From Zwartia vadi (lineage in GTDB: Bacteria; Pseudomonadota; Gammaproteobacteria; Burkholderiales; Burkholderiaceae_B): DNA of 64,000 nt. Location of the stretch: the NCBI RefSeq assembly GCF_030410375.1, contig NZ_JAUHHE010000002.1:226618-290617 (forward strand), given 5' to 3'. Below are positions 17,855 through 26,650 of the stretch, piece after piece. The notes below the pieces were generated by a model, which saw only the letters and a list, made by a program, of their open reading frames with translations, had not been told where the DNA came from and made no database searches. Position numbers and translations under genes: made by a program. Within the stretch, counting starts at the first letter, position 1, and the number at the start of each line of letters is the position of its first letter.

Positions 17855-17886
17855 TTTTTTTGCTCAAGATTGTTTGTAAAGATCAA

Positions 17887-18366
17887 TCACGATAGTGCAT
17901 CCATAATTTCTTCTCGAATTGCCTCCGGCGTACTGCTTGGGGCAAAACGTTTGATCACTTGGCCATCACGACCAACTAAAAATTTAGTGAAATTCCACTT
18001 GATCATCTCTGTGCCTAGTAAGCCGGGACGGCTGCTTTTTAGCCATTCATACAGCGGGTCCGCCTGTGCGCCATTTACATCAATTTTGGCAAACATGGGA
18101 AAAGTCACACCAAAATCAAGTTCACAAAAACTTTTTATGCTTTGTTCGTCCCCAGGTTCCTGATGTCCAAATTGATTACAAGGAAATCCCATCACGACTA
18201 AACCTTGCTCTGCAAAATCCAGATGGAGTTGCTGCAGACCTTTGTACTGTTTGGTGAAGCCGCACTGAGAGGCGACATTGACAATTAAAAGAACTTTTCC
18301 GGCGTAGTCAGAAAAAGGGACGAGTTGACCGGTAATCGTTTTCAAGGTCAGATTGGGTAGCGCCAC
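17887..18366 (-). CDS. Glutathione peroxidase family protein
   Basis: Thiol peroxidase of the GPx family, 159 residues. The catalytic set is visible: NVASQCGFT (peroxidatic Cys near 35, where animal enzymes have selenocysteine), FPCNQFGHQEPG (Gln near 75) and IKWNFTKFL (Trp/Asn near 125). I choose a GTG start at 18366: it has AAGGA seven bases upstream, overlapping the photolyase stop codon, and gives the normal family N-terminus. A longer in-frame reading from 18435 runs 59 bases into the photolyase gene and adds residues foreign to the family. Coupling to the photolyase suggests joint expression. Confidence 0.92.
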   Translation of the reverse strand: MALPNLTLKTITGQLVPFSDYAGKVLLIVNVASQCGFTKQYKGLQQLHLDFAEQGLVVMGFPCNQFGHQEPGDEQSIKSFCELDFGVTFPMFAKIDVNGAQADPLYEWLKSSRPGLLGTEMIKWNFTKFLVGRDGQVIKRFAPSSTPEAIREEIMDALS

Positions 18367-18376
18367 AGTTTCTTCC

Positions 18377-19792
18377 TTAACGAAGAGATGAGAAAGCTTC
18401 GATTGCACGCAAACGACTGCTTCGCAAATCGACAATCTGTTGGGGGTAGTTTAGTGCCTGACGACTGAGGGGGGTCGGATCATGTATCTCTTTATTGGAA
18501 AGACCGGCCAACTCCGGTAACCAGTGTCGAATAAAGGCTCCCTCGGGATCGAACTTTTCGGACTGACTGATCGGGTTGAACACGCGAAAGTAAGGCGCTG
18601 AATCCGCACCAGTCGAGGCGCTCCATTGCCACCCGCCATTATTTGCCGCTAGCTCACCATCAATGAGATGTTGCATAAAAAATTTCTCGCCTAATCGCCA
18701 GTCAAGCAATAAATTTTTAGTTAAATACATGGCGACCACCATGCGCAAGCGATTATGCATCCAACCCGTCTGGACAAGTTGACGCATAGCGGCGTCCACG
18801 ATTGGCACGCCGGTTTTGGCTTGACACCAAGCGTCAAAATCGGCTGGGGCATCACGCCATTTGACTGCGTTGGTTTCGGGACGCATAGGTTGATGCATCG
18901 AGAGGGTAGGATAGCCGTAAAGAAGATGTTGGTAAAACTCTCTCCACAGCAATTCGTTCATCCAAGTCATGATTCCCGCTTGACCTGTTTCAAGCTCTCC
19001 TTGATTAAAACGAAGTGCTTGTTGCCAACAGTGTCTAACCGATAGCAGACCGGAGGCAAGGTAGGGCGAAAGGGTACTGGTTCCTGGGATTGCGGGATAA
19101 TCACGGTCGCGTTTGTAATGCACCATTCGTTCACTTGCAAACATTTCAAGACGCTCGAGCGCCGCTTGTTCGCTTGCCGGCCATCCAGATCGAATCGTTT
19201 CCGTCGATGAAGGCCACCCGGTTAAAGCGGCTGGGATAGGGTCTCTTTTAACAGATGCAGAGGCGACCTGGGCTTTTGGAGTAGGCAATAGACGCAGGGG
19301 AGCAGTTCGCAATTTTTCACGACAAGCTTTAGCAAAAGGTGTGAAGACGCGGTAGTACTGATCGGAACCTGTCTTGACGCTACCGGGAACAAGCAAGGTT
19401 CCACCATGATGGCCCGTCATTTGAATCTCGTTTTGCGCCAACAAAGCATAGGCTGCACGGTCTCTTTTTCTTTCGTTCACACCGAATTCACGGTTGCAAT
19501 GCACCTCAGTGACTGAATGCTTTTTGCAAAAAGCAAGCAAAGAATCGGGTAAGTCTCTCCAATGGGGAACATTAAGGATTTTCAAAGGAACATTGAGCGC
19601 ATTCAGAGCGTCAGATAACTCGCGCAGTGCGCGAAGCCAAAAGTCGACTTTGTGAGGAGAGTCTCCGTGTTCAAGCCATTGCTCAGGCGACAAGACGAAA
19701 AGTCCAATGGCATCGCCTTCAGACATCGCCGCACTTAAGGCGGGTTGATCGCTTATACGCAAGTCACTACGAAACCAACAAATTTTTGCCAT
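18377..19792 (-). CDS. phrB: Deoxyribodipyrimidine photolyase (class I)
   Basis: Light-driven DNA repair enzyme that reverses cyclobutane pyrimidine dimers using FADH2. The 471-residue chain has the N-terminal antenna domain (ICWFRSDLRISDQPAL) and the FAD-binding half with YPAIPGTSTLSPYLASGLLS, WMNELLWREFYQHLL, and TGWMHNRLRMVVAMYLTKNLL followed by GELAANNGGWQWSASTGAD (late motifs at about 350-400). ATG at 19792 gives the family start MAKICWFR; a longer reading would run into the upstream peroxiredoxin gene. It sits between two peroxidase genes in one orientation. Confidence 0.95.
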   Translation of the reverse strand: MAKICWFRSDLRISDQPALSAAMSEGDAIGLFVLSPEQWLEHGDSPHKVDFWLRALRELSDALNALNVPLKILNVPHWRDLPDSLLAFCKKHSVTEVHCNREFGVNERKRDRAAYALLAQNEIQMTGHHGGTLLVPGSVKTGSDQYYRVFTPFAKACREKLRTAPLRLLPTPKAQVASASVKRDPIPAALTGWPSSTETIRSGWPASEQAALERLEMFASERMVHYKRDRDYPAIPGTSTLSPYLASGLLSVRHCWQQALRFNQGELETGQAGIMTWMNELLWREFYQHLLYGYPTLSMHQPMRPETNAVKWRDAPADFDAWCQAKTGVPIVDAAMRQLVQTGWMHNRLRMVVAMYLTKNLLLDWRLGEKFFMQHLIDGELAANNGGWQWSASTGADSAPYFRVFNPISQSEKFDPEGAFIRHWLPELAGLSNKEIHDPTPLSRQALNYPQQIVDLRSSRLRAIEAFSSLR

Positions 19793-19797
19793 GATTT

Positions 19798-20337
19798 TTA
19801 CTTTTCCGCCCAACGCTTAACCGCAGCAAGCGTGCTGCTGACGTGCTGGTCTGGACTCATGCTGTTGTGCGTGAAATAGATTTTAGAATCTGGTGTGACA
19901 ACGTATGACACTCTACTGGCCATATTCGATGATATAAACATCGTGGCGTCATACGCGCGCATCACCGATCGATCAGCATCCGCAGCCACGGCGAATTTTC
20001 CACCACAGGGACCTAAAGAAAAACGTTTTAATGTCTCGATATCATCGCCTGAAACGCCGACAACAGTCGCGCCATATTTTGCAAATTCTTCATTTGCTTG
20101 GGCAAAAAGATTAGCTTCAATCGAACAGCCACTTGTAAAAGCTTTTGGATAAAAATAAACGACTACGGGTCCTTTTTTTAAGGAATCCGAAAGTGAAAAA
20201 CGATAAGGCTTGCCCGCCAGTGCTGCATCCAGTGAAAATGATGGTGCTTGTTGTCCAGGTTTAAGTTGTGCCTGAGCTGTACCAAACAGCACACTGAGCA
20301 TGAGCAATAATAGAATGCGAGGCAATGTAAGCGTCAT
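19798..20337 (-). CDS. Exported peroxiredoxin (AhpC/TSA, BCP-like)
   Basis: 179-residue thiol peroxidase with a clear signal peptide (residues 1-23, cleavage after AQA), so it acts in the periplasm. The thioredoxin-fold motif VVVYFYPKAFTSGCSIEA carries the peroxidatic cysteine near 71; the usual TPGCTxE is varied to TSGCSIE. VVGVSGDDIETLKRFS is the typical following strand and helix. A second cysteine in LGPCGGKF (near 109) could resolve the sulfenic acid. It heads the peroxiredoxin-photolyase-glutathione peroxidase group. Confidence 0.9.
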   Translation of the reverse strand: MTLTLPRILLLLMLSVLFGTAQAQLKPGQQAPSFSLDAALAGKPYRFSLSDSLKKGPVVVYFYPKAFTSGCSIEANLFAQANEEFAKYGATVVGVSGDDIETLKRFSLGPCGGKFAVAADADRSVMRAYDATMFISSNMASRVSYVVTPDSKIYFTHNSMSPDQHVSSTLAAVKRWAEK

Positions 20338-20430
20338 GAAGTGTGTTCCTTAGATCCAAGGACAAAAAAAGCGTACAGTAGAGTAAAGTCAAATCCAGTT
20401 ATCAATATACAACTCGCGTTGGGGTAAAAG

Positions 20431-20787
20431 ATGGCTAAACCATTCGAAAAATCATTGATTATTGTTTTATCTGGTTTGTCCTTTTTTGCAGGTATGGGTC
20501 TTTTCGGTCAGAGCCATGCTCAGCGTGTGGTTCCACTACCGCCACCGCCGCCCATTATCTGGCCTGATGAGCGTCCCGCAGATCCCGCACGCTGGACTCA
20601 AGAAGACGTCACTCCCGAACAACGCTACGACACTGCCCGCAAAGAGTCGGTCGCCGCGCATCAGATTGCTAAAGACTACTGCCTATCGTTGCCTAAAGCA
20701 GATCAAGCGGTATGCCTAGCTCAAGCGCGTCTCGAGTATGAACGAGAAATGTCAGAAATCAAGATGCGCTTTGGCGTGACACCCTAG
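20431..20787 (+). CDS. Small secreted protein with Pro-rich segment, function unknown
   Basis: 118 residues: a hydrophobic signal segment (about residues 8-30, possible cleavage after SHA), a proline run (PLPPPPPIIWP) and then a charged helical region with two cysteines (YCLSLPKADQAVCLAQAR) that probably pair. I do not recognise a domain. It is divergent from the peroxiredoxin gene with 93 bases between and convergent with doxX with 12 bases between stops. Codon use looks like that of the neighbours. Confidence 0.7.
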   Translation: MAKPFEKSLIIVLSGLSFFAGMGLFGQSHAQRVVPLPPPPPIIWPDERPADPARWTQEDVTPEQRYDTARKESVAAHQIAKDYCLSLPKADQAVCLAQARLEYEREMSEIKMRFGVTP

Positions 20788-20799
20788 TTTTTATAGAGT

Positions 20800-21204
20800 T
20801 CAGTTCAATCGTCCGTTTGCTCCGCCCACACTGATCCGTCCAGCGCCTAAGAGAGCGATTGCGAGGGCCCCAAACAGGTACAAACCTTGCAGCTCAAGAA
20901 GCCACCCACCCGTTTTAGTGAGGTGAAAAAGCTGGTGACTATGTGCCAAGTAGATTGCGACCAACATATTGAGCACCACGATCAAAGCGCTCGCACGAGT
21001 GAGTAGTCCAACAATAATTAAAACCGGGGCGATAATCTCGCCAATAAATACGCCATAAGCGACCCACGCAGGCCAGCCATTGGCTTGAACCATTGCTGAA
21101 ATTCCGCCAATACCGTGCATCAGTTTATGCAAACCATGCATCAATAACAAAATACCTAAAGACAGGCGAAGTACTAATTTGCCAATGTCATCGAAGCGAT
21201 TCAT
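20800..21204 (-). CDS. DoxX-family membrane protein
   Basis: About 134 residues with four predicted transmembrane helices, matching the DoxX family: MNRFDDIGKLVLRLSLGILLL at the start, then HGLHKLMHG and GEIIAPVLIIVGLLTRASAL. DoxX-like proteins have varied or unknown roles in redox or membrane stress; no quinone-oxidase partner is adjacent. ATG at 21204 starts the family sequence; a longer frame from 21240 adds 12 residues with no similarity. Confidence 0.85.
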   Translation of the reverse strand: MNRFDDIGKLVLRLSLGILLLMHGLHKLMHGIGGISAMVQANGWPAWVAYGVFIGEIIAPVLIIVGLLTRASALIVVLNMLVAIYLAHSHQLFHLTKTGGWLLELQGLYLFGALAIALLGAGRISVGGANGRLN

Positions 21205-21304
21205 GCAGACCCCTAAATTCATTCGTACCGTAAGAAGCATCTTAACTTGCGATTAGGTATTATTACCAACAGAACATTTTGATCAAGCAAATTAGGAGAT
21301 TATT

Positions 21305-22105
21305 ATGAGTCAAGCAGTTAGATATGAACAAGAGGGCGGAATCGTCACACTTACGCTCAATGAGCCCGACACACGCAATGCGATATCTCCTGACATTATT
21401 GAGGCGCTTGTTGGATATTTCGCGCGCATCAATGCTGATCTTTCCGTTGGTTGCGTGATTCTGACAGGTGAGGGCGAAGGCTTCTCTTCAGGCGGTAATG
21501 TCAAGCGTATGCAAGATAGAACGACCGCAGCCGTTCAAAAAGCACCAGTCGATATTCGTGCCTACTACACAAATGGTATTCAACGCGTTCCGCTTGCGTT
21601 CAACACCCTTGATGCTCCGATCATCGCTGCAGTCAACGGTGCAGCCATCGGTGCTGGGTGCGATCTGGCTTCCATGTGCGATATTCGAATTGCAGGGCGA
21701 AGTGCCAAGTTTGGCGAAAGCTTTGCGCGGGTAGGACTTGTGTCGGGTGATGGTGGCGCATGGTATTTACCGAAGGCTGTTGGGCTATCTAAAGCCTATG
21801 AGATGACCTTTACCGGTGATTTTCTGGATGCTGAGGAGGCTGCGCGGATTGGACTGGTGTCCAAGGTTGTCGATGATGCGGACTTGATGGCCGAAGCTCG
21901 CGCCATGGCATCGCGAATCGCTGCGCACCCTGTACATTCTATTCGGATGAGCAAACGATTAATCCGCGACTCTCAACATGTCAGCTTGCCGATCGCGCTT
22001 GATATGGCGGCCGCTTCACAGGCACTTGTGCAAACCACGCACGATCACAAAGAGGCTATCCTGGCTTTTGCCGAAAAACGTAAGCCAAAATTTGAAGGAC
22101 GCTAA
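21305..22105 (+). CDS. Enoyl-CoA hydratase/isomerase family protein
   Basis: 266-residue crotonase-family enzyme. It shows the oxyanion-hole motif GEGFSSGGNVKRMQ (near 56-69) and AAVNGAAIGAGCDLASMCDIRI (split here: GAAIGAGCDLA near 111), then FGESFARVGLVSGDGG. The second acidic residue position is ambiguous, so hydratase versus other crotonase chemistry cannot be decided. It stands alone, with AGGAG-type sequence before the ATG. It might supply the methacrylyl-CoA hydration step missing from the valine operon at 8389-11614, but that is only an idea. Confidence 0.85.
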   Translation: MSQAVRYEQEGGIVTLTLNEPDTRNAISPDIIEALVGYFARINADLSVGCVILTGEGEGFSSGGNVKRMQDRTTAAVQKAPVDIRAYYTNGIQRVPLAFNTLDAPIIAAVNGAAIGAGCDLASMCDIRIAGRSAKFGESFARVGLVSGDGGAWYLPKAVGLSKAYEMTFTGDFLDAEEAARIGLVSKVVDDADLMAEARAMASRIAAHPVHSIRMSKRLIRDSQHVSLPIALDMAAASQALVQTTHDHKEAILAFAEKRKPKFEGR

Positions 22106-22179
22106 GCGAAGACCGTGAGAGCAGGGGGACTTTAACTCTGTATGATGAAGGCAATATCACGGAATGAGAGGATGCCAAA

Positions 22180-23538
22180 ATGAAACTGACTTTCCTGGGG
22201 GCTGCCAGTACCGTCACAGGTTCTAAGACACTTCTGACGACTGAGAGCCGCCAAATTTTGGTGGATTGTGGGCTCTTTCAAGGGTTTAAAAATCTACGGG
22301 CGTTGAATTGGACTGCGTTACCATTTGATGCTCAAAAATTGGATGCGGTTGTTTTAACGCACGCGCATCTCGATCATTCCGGTGCCTTGCCTTTGCTTGT
22401 GAATCAGGGTTTTAGAGGTGCAATCTACGCGACTGCTTCAACCATCGATTTATGCAAAATCCTTTTGATTGATAGCGCCAAGCTTCAAGAGGAGGAAGCC
22501 GACTTTGCCAATCGCCACCATACGACTAAACACGAGGTGGCGTTACCTCTGTACACCGTTGCTTACGCTAAAAAAACTTTCAGGTTTTTTAAAGCAATCG
22601 AATTTAACCAATCGATTGAAGTCACAAAGGGGATTCATTTACGATTCCGCCCCGCAGGACATATTCTTGGCGCAAGTTCCGCTGAAATAACGGCTGAAGG
22701 AAAAACAGTCTTGTTTTCAGGTGACTTAGGACGTCCAAACGATCCGATTATGCATGCACCAGCACCCATTGAGCGGGCAGACTATATTGTCGCTGAATCA
22801 ACTTATGGAAACCGAATACACGGCTCGGTGGATCCCGCTGATTTACTGGGCGATGTGATCAAACGCACATCTGAGCGAGGCGGAATCGTTTTGATTCCAT
22901 CCTTTGCCGTGGGACGGGCGCAAGAGATATTGCTAGCCATTTACCGCTTAAAACTTAAAAAAGCCATTCCTGATTTGCCTATTTACCTGAATAGTCCGAT
23001 GGCAATCGACATGACTGAAATTTACCAGCGTCATTGCAATGAACACCGTCTTAACGGACGCGAGTGTGCCGGTCTGGGCCATGTTGCAAAAATGGTGAGA
23101 ACCCAAGAACAGTCAAGGGCGCTGAACGCTATTCGTTATCCATCTGTAATCGTTTCCGCAAGCGGAATGGCAACGGGCGGGCGTGTCCTGCATCACATTA
23201 AAACTCTTGCGCCCAATCATCGAAACGCCATTGTTTTTGCAGGTTTTCAAGCTGGCGGAACGCGAGGAGCCCGAATGGTGTCCGGTGAACGAACGATTCG
23301 CATCTATGGTGAGGATGTGCCTGTCAATGCGGAAATTATCGCGCTTGATGGCATGTCCGCGCATGCGGACTCATCGGAAATCATGTCATGGTTGAAAACA
23401 TGCAAAAAAGCACCCAAAGCTGTTTTCTTAAATCATGGTGAACCGGACGCGGCGGATGCCTTACGTATACAAATCAAGCGATCGCTTGGTTGGAATTCCA
23501 TTGTTCCTTTATTAGGTCAACAAGTGGACCTTGAGTAA
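22180..23538 (+). CDS. Metallo-beta-lactamase/beta-CASP RNase-like protein
   Basis: 452-residue protein of the beta-CASP group (archaeal/eukaryotic CPSF73-like; bacterial Ysh1-type). The zinc motif is LTHAHLDHSGALP (HxHxDH near 59-69); later ligands are in RPAGHILGASS and FSGDLGRPNDP (near 180). The beta-CASP part carries IPSFAVGRAQE and the C-terminal RMK domain has DGMSAHADSSEIMSW and NHGEPDAADALRIQI. Family members are endo- or exoribonucleases; the RNA target is unknown. Monocistronic by position. Confidence 0.9.
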   Translation: MKLTFLGAASTVTGSKTLLTTESRQILVDCGLFQGFKNLRALNWTALPFDAQKLDAVVLTHAHLDHSGALPLLVNQGFRGAIYATASTIDLCKILLIDSAKLQEEEADFANRHHTTKHEVALPLYTVAYAKKTFRFFKAIEFNQSIEVTKGIHLRFRPAGHILGASSAEITAEGKTVLFSGDLGRPNDPIMHAPAPIERADYIVAESTYGNRIHGSVDPADLLGDVIKRTSERGGIVLIPSFAVGRAQEILLAIYRLKLKKAIPDLPIYLNSPMAIDMTEIYQRHCNEHRLNGRECAGLGHVAKMVRTQEQSRALNAIRYPSVIVSASGMATGGRVLHHIKTLAPNHRNAIVFAGFQAGGTRGARMVSGERTIRIYGEDVPVNAEIIALDGMSAHADSSEIMSWLKTCKKAPKAVFLNHGEPDAADALRIQIKRSLGWNSIVPLLGQQVDLE

Positions 23539-23611
23539 AGGGGTTTGGATCATTTGATCAATTAGCAATAACCGCATAATGTATATTATGTAAAGTAAAG
23601 GATTCGAGTCG

Positions 23612-24595
23612 ATGAAAGTATGTATTTATGGCGCAGGCGCCGTTGGTGGTCATTTGGGCGCCCGCCTTGCCTCAGCTGGCCAACACGAGATATCCGTTAT
23701 TGCCCGCGGCCCGCAGCTCGCAGCGATCAAACAACGCGGTTTGACTGTTTCGCGTGGCGATGAGGTACATACAGGTTCTCCTCAACACGCAACAGACGAC
23801 CCTCGAACATTGGCGCCACAAGATATTGTGATTGTCACGCTTAAAGCGCAGGCACTACCGGATGCAGCGGCCTCGATAGAAGGTTTGCTTGCGCCGGATG
23901 GTGTGGCGGTTTTTGCGATCAATGGCATTCCTTGGTGGTGGCACAAAGGTCTAGCTGTGCCTCAAACTCCCCTTTTCTCCCTTGATCCACAAGGCGAGTT
24001 ATGGACGCGGTTGAAAGATCGCAGCCTGGGATGTGTGATTTACTCACCCAATGAAGTCATTGAACCAGGTGTGATTCGAAGTGCGCCAAAGGATCGCTGG
24101 ATGCTCGGTGAACCTGACGGCTCGAAGTCGCCTCGCTTGGATCGCGTTGCCGAGGTTTTTCAGTCGGCTGGCATACGCGGACTGGCGACAACTGAACTGC
24201 GTCATGAAATATGGACAAAGTTATTAATTAACTGCGCGTTGAATCCTGTTGCCGCGCTCTCTCGGCTACCAACGCCTTTGATGAACAAAAATCCCGACAT
24301 TATCGCGCTCAGAAAATCCATCATGCTTGAGGTCACGGATATCGCTTTGGCTTGTGGAACTGATTTGCGCGGAAAGATTGATTTGGACGAACTCTGTACG
24401 CCAACAAAGCGCTCAGGTTCAAATCGAGCCTCCATGCTGCAAGATGTTCTGGCAGGCAGAACGCTTGAGCATGAGGCTATTTTGGGGGTTGCAGTCGCGT
24501 TCGCAAAAGACCATGGCGTATCGGCCCCGCGTTGCGAGCTCATGCTGGGCTTGATGCGCGGACTTGCTGAGTCTATGCAACAACCTGCAAACTAG
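23612..24595 (+). CDS. panE: 2-dehydropantoate 2-reductase family protein
   Basis: NADPH-dependent ketopantoate reductase family, 327 residues. N-terminal Rossmann motif VCIYGAGAVGGHLGARLASAG (GAGAVGG at 7-13) and the central VTLKAQALPDA with its conserved lysine near 90. The C-terminal domain includes the catalytic-lysine region TELRHEIWTKLLINCALNPVAAL (around 197) and SMLQDVLAGR. True PanE acts in pantothenate synthesis, but several paralogues in Burkholderiales have other substrates, so the exact reaction is uncertain. It converges on the aldolase gene with 33 bases between stops. Confidence 0.85.
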   Translation: MKVCIYGAGAVGGHLGARLASAGQHEISVIARGPQLAAIKQRGLTVSRGDEVHTGSPQHATDDPRTLAPQDIVIVTLKAQALPDAAASIEGLLAPDGVAVFAINGIPWWWHKGLAVPQTPLFSLDPQGELWTRLKDRSLGCVIYSPNEVIEPGVIRSAPKDRWMLGEPDGSKSPRLDRVAEVFQSAGIRGLATTELRHEIWTKLLINCALNPVAALSRLPTPLMNKNPDIIALRKSIMLEVTDIALACGTDLRGKIDLDELCTPTKRSGSNRASMLQDVLAGRTLEHEAILGVAVAFAKDHGVSAPRCELMLGLMRGLAESMQQPAN

Positions 24596-24628
24596 TCCGG
24601 CTGGATGAGTCTGGATTAGATGATTCTT

Positions 24629-25399
24629 TTAAGACTTGAACGCCGCGCGTAACTCTCGCACGCCTAGTGCGAGTATGCGAGCGTCTACGCCCACAGCAAC
24701 AAATGTGCAACCCAGTTTCAGATAATGTTGAGCCAAGGCTCGATCAGGCGTCAATATTCCGGCAGCCTTGCCATGTTTAAGAATAGTAGTAATGCCTTTT
24801 TCAATCGTTGCGACGACTTCAGGGTGACCGGGGTTTCCTAAATGACCCAGAGCGGCTGAGATGTCTGAGGGGCCCAGAAACACGCCATCTACGCCTTCCA
24901 CCGCGCAGATGTCGTCCAGATTGCTCAGTCCGGTTTTCGTTTCAGCCTGCACAAGTAAACAAATCTCGTCATTGGCTACTTTTACATAGTCTTTACGAGC
25001 GTCCCATCGTGACACTCTCGCAGAGCCATAGCCTACGCCACGAATGCCATGAGGAGGATAGCGCACCGCTTGAACAAGCTCTCGAGCCTGTTCAGCGGTG
25101 TCAACCATCGGGATTAGCAAGTTTTGAACACCAAGATCCAGCAATTGTTTAATGAGATGTGTCTGACCAATCGGTGGACGTGCCACCACTTGAGTGTTGT
25201 AGGCTGCACAGGCTTGCAACTGACTCAGAATGGTTAAGGGATCGGTTGGCGTATGCTCACCGTCGAGCAGCATCCAGTCAAACTCCGCCGTCGCACAAAT
25301 CTCTGTCGCAAAGGCATCAGGGAGAGAAACCCATAAACCGATGTTTGCCTCCCCTGCTTTCAGAGACTTTTTAAAACGATTGGAATAGTCAGGCATCAA
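24629..25399 (-). CDS. HpcH/HpaI-type aldolase
   Basis: Class II (metal-dependent) pyruvate aldolase of 256 residues. Family motifs are the start NRFKKSLKAGEANIGLWVSL, FDWMLLDGEHTPTDPLT (near 41-57), VQNLLIPMVDTAEQARELV and LLVQAETKTGLSNLD (metal-ligand Glu near 154) and VDGVFLGPSDISAALG. Enzymes of this type split 2-keto-4-hydroxy acids to pyruvate and an aldehyde. The 35-base spacing to the tartrate/malate dehydrogenase upstream on the same strand suggests a shared carbon-acid pathway. The substrate cannot be read from sequence. Confidence 0.88.
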   Translation of the reverse strand: MMPDYSNRFKKSLKAGEANIGLWVSLPDAFATEICATAEFDWMLLDGEHTPTDPLTILSQLQACAAYNTQVVARPPIGQTHLIKQLLDLGVQNLLIPMVDTAEQARELVQAVRYPPHGIRGVGYGSARVSRWDARKDYVKVANDEICLLVQAETKTGLSNLDDICAVEGVDGVFLGPSDISAALGHLGNPGHPEVVATIEKGITTILKHGKAAGILTPDRALAQHYLKLGCTFVAVGVDARILALGVRELRAAFKS

Positions 25400-25434
25400 T
25401 TTTCTCGCTTGCTAGATTTGCTACTTGAACTGCA

Positions 25435-26535
25435 TTATTTGGCAAGTACTTTACTGATGGCTTCACCAATCTGTGTGGTGTTCGCCTTGCCACCCAAGTC
25501 TGGCGTATGCGGACCTTTGCTCAATACTTCCTCGATCGCTGTCACGATCGCATCATGCGCATCGAGATAGGGTTTTTGATTGGCCTGTGGCAAACCACGA
25601 CCCAAATAGTCAAGCATCAAGGCACCGGACCAAATCATTGCGATCGGGTTAGCGATATTTTTGCCATAAATATCTGGCGCAGAACCGTGGACAGGCTCGA
25701 ATAAGGACGGGAATTTACGATCGGGATTCAGGTTGGCCGATGGGGCTAATCCGATAGTGCCAGTACAAGCAGGCCCGAGATCCGACAGGATGTCGCCAAA
25801 CAAGTTCGACGCAACGACAACATCAAAGCGGTCAGGTTGGAGGACAAAACGAGCAGATAAAATATCAATGTGCTGTTTGTCTGTTGTGACACTCGGATAG
25901 TCTTTGGCAATCACAGCCGCACGCTCATCCCAATAAGGCATGCTGATTGCGATACCGTTTGATTTAGTCGCAATGGTCAGGTGTTTACGCTGACGGCGCG
26001 AAGCCATTTCAAAGGCGAAACGTAAGACGCGGTCACAACCGATGCGAGTAAAAATAGACTCCTGCAACACGATTTCACGCTCGGTGCCTTCGAACATTTT
26101 TCCACCAACGGCAGAATATTCGCCTTCAGTGTTTTCACGAACAACAAAAAAGTCGATATCACCAGCTTTACGGTTTGCAAGCGGGCAAGGCACACCATCG
26201 AACAAACGCACAGGACGCAAGTTGATATATTGGTCAAATTCGCGTCGGAATTTGAGCAAGGAACCATACAAAGAAGTGTGATCCGCCACAATTGCAGGCC
26301 AGCCCACAGCACCGAAATAAATCGCATCGCAATCCTGAAGATGGCTCTTCCAGTCAGCGGGCATCATTTCGCCGGTTTTGGCGTAGTAGTCACATGAGGC
26401 CCACTCAAAATGTCGGTACTCGAGATTTAGACCAAATTTCTCTGAAGCGGTTTTCAAGACCCGCAGGCCTTCGGGCATCACTTCTTTACCAATACCATCA
26501 CCAGGCAACACTGCAATACGAAATGGGCGACTCAT
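25435..26535 (-). CDS. dmlA: Tartrate dehydrogenase/decarboxylase or D-malate dehydrogenase
   Basis: 366-residue NAD- and metal-dependent beta-decarboxylating dehydrogenase (isocitrate/isopropylmalate family). The start IAVLPGDGIGKEVMPEG, the binding motif LLKFRREFDQYINLRPVRLF (near 93), VRENTEGEYS and NLFGDILSDLGPACTGTIGLAPSANLNP (spanning about 244-271) are those of the TtuC/DmlA branch; LeuB differs in the loop before LYGSLLKFR. It turns D-malate or tartrate into pyruvate or other products. It lies 115 bases after the last gene of the SrfABC-type locus and is probably a separate unit with the aldolase gene. Confidence 0.88.
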   Translation of the reverse strand: MSRPFRIAVLPGDGIGKEVMPEGLRVLKTASEKFGLNLEYRHFEWASCDYYAKTGEMMPADWKSHLQDCDAIYFGAVGWPAIVADHTSLYGSLLKFRREFDQYINLRPVRLFDGVPCPLANRKAGDIDFFVVRENTEGEYSAVGGKMFEGTEREIVLQESIFTRIGCDRVLRFAFEMASRRQRKHLTIATKSNGIAISMPYWDERAAVIAKDYPSVTTDKQHIDILSARFVLQPDRFDVVVASNLFGDILSDLGPACTGTIGLAPSANLNPDRKFPSLFEPVHGSAPDIYGKNIANPIAMIWSGALMLDYLGRGLPQANQKPYLDAHDAIVTAIEEVLSKGPHTPDLGGKANTTQIGEAISKVLAK

Positions 26536-26650
26536 GCGCTTATCCCCTTGTTAAAAGATACAGAATCTTACTCTTTTCCAGATGCGTATCGGAGGCTATA
26601 AAAATGTTGCGACGCAGCGTGAAAAGCGATAGCCAAAATGGGTAGTAACG

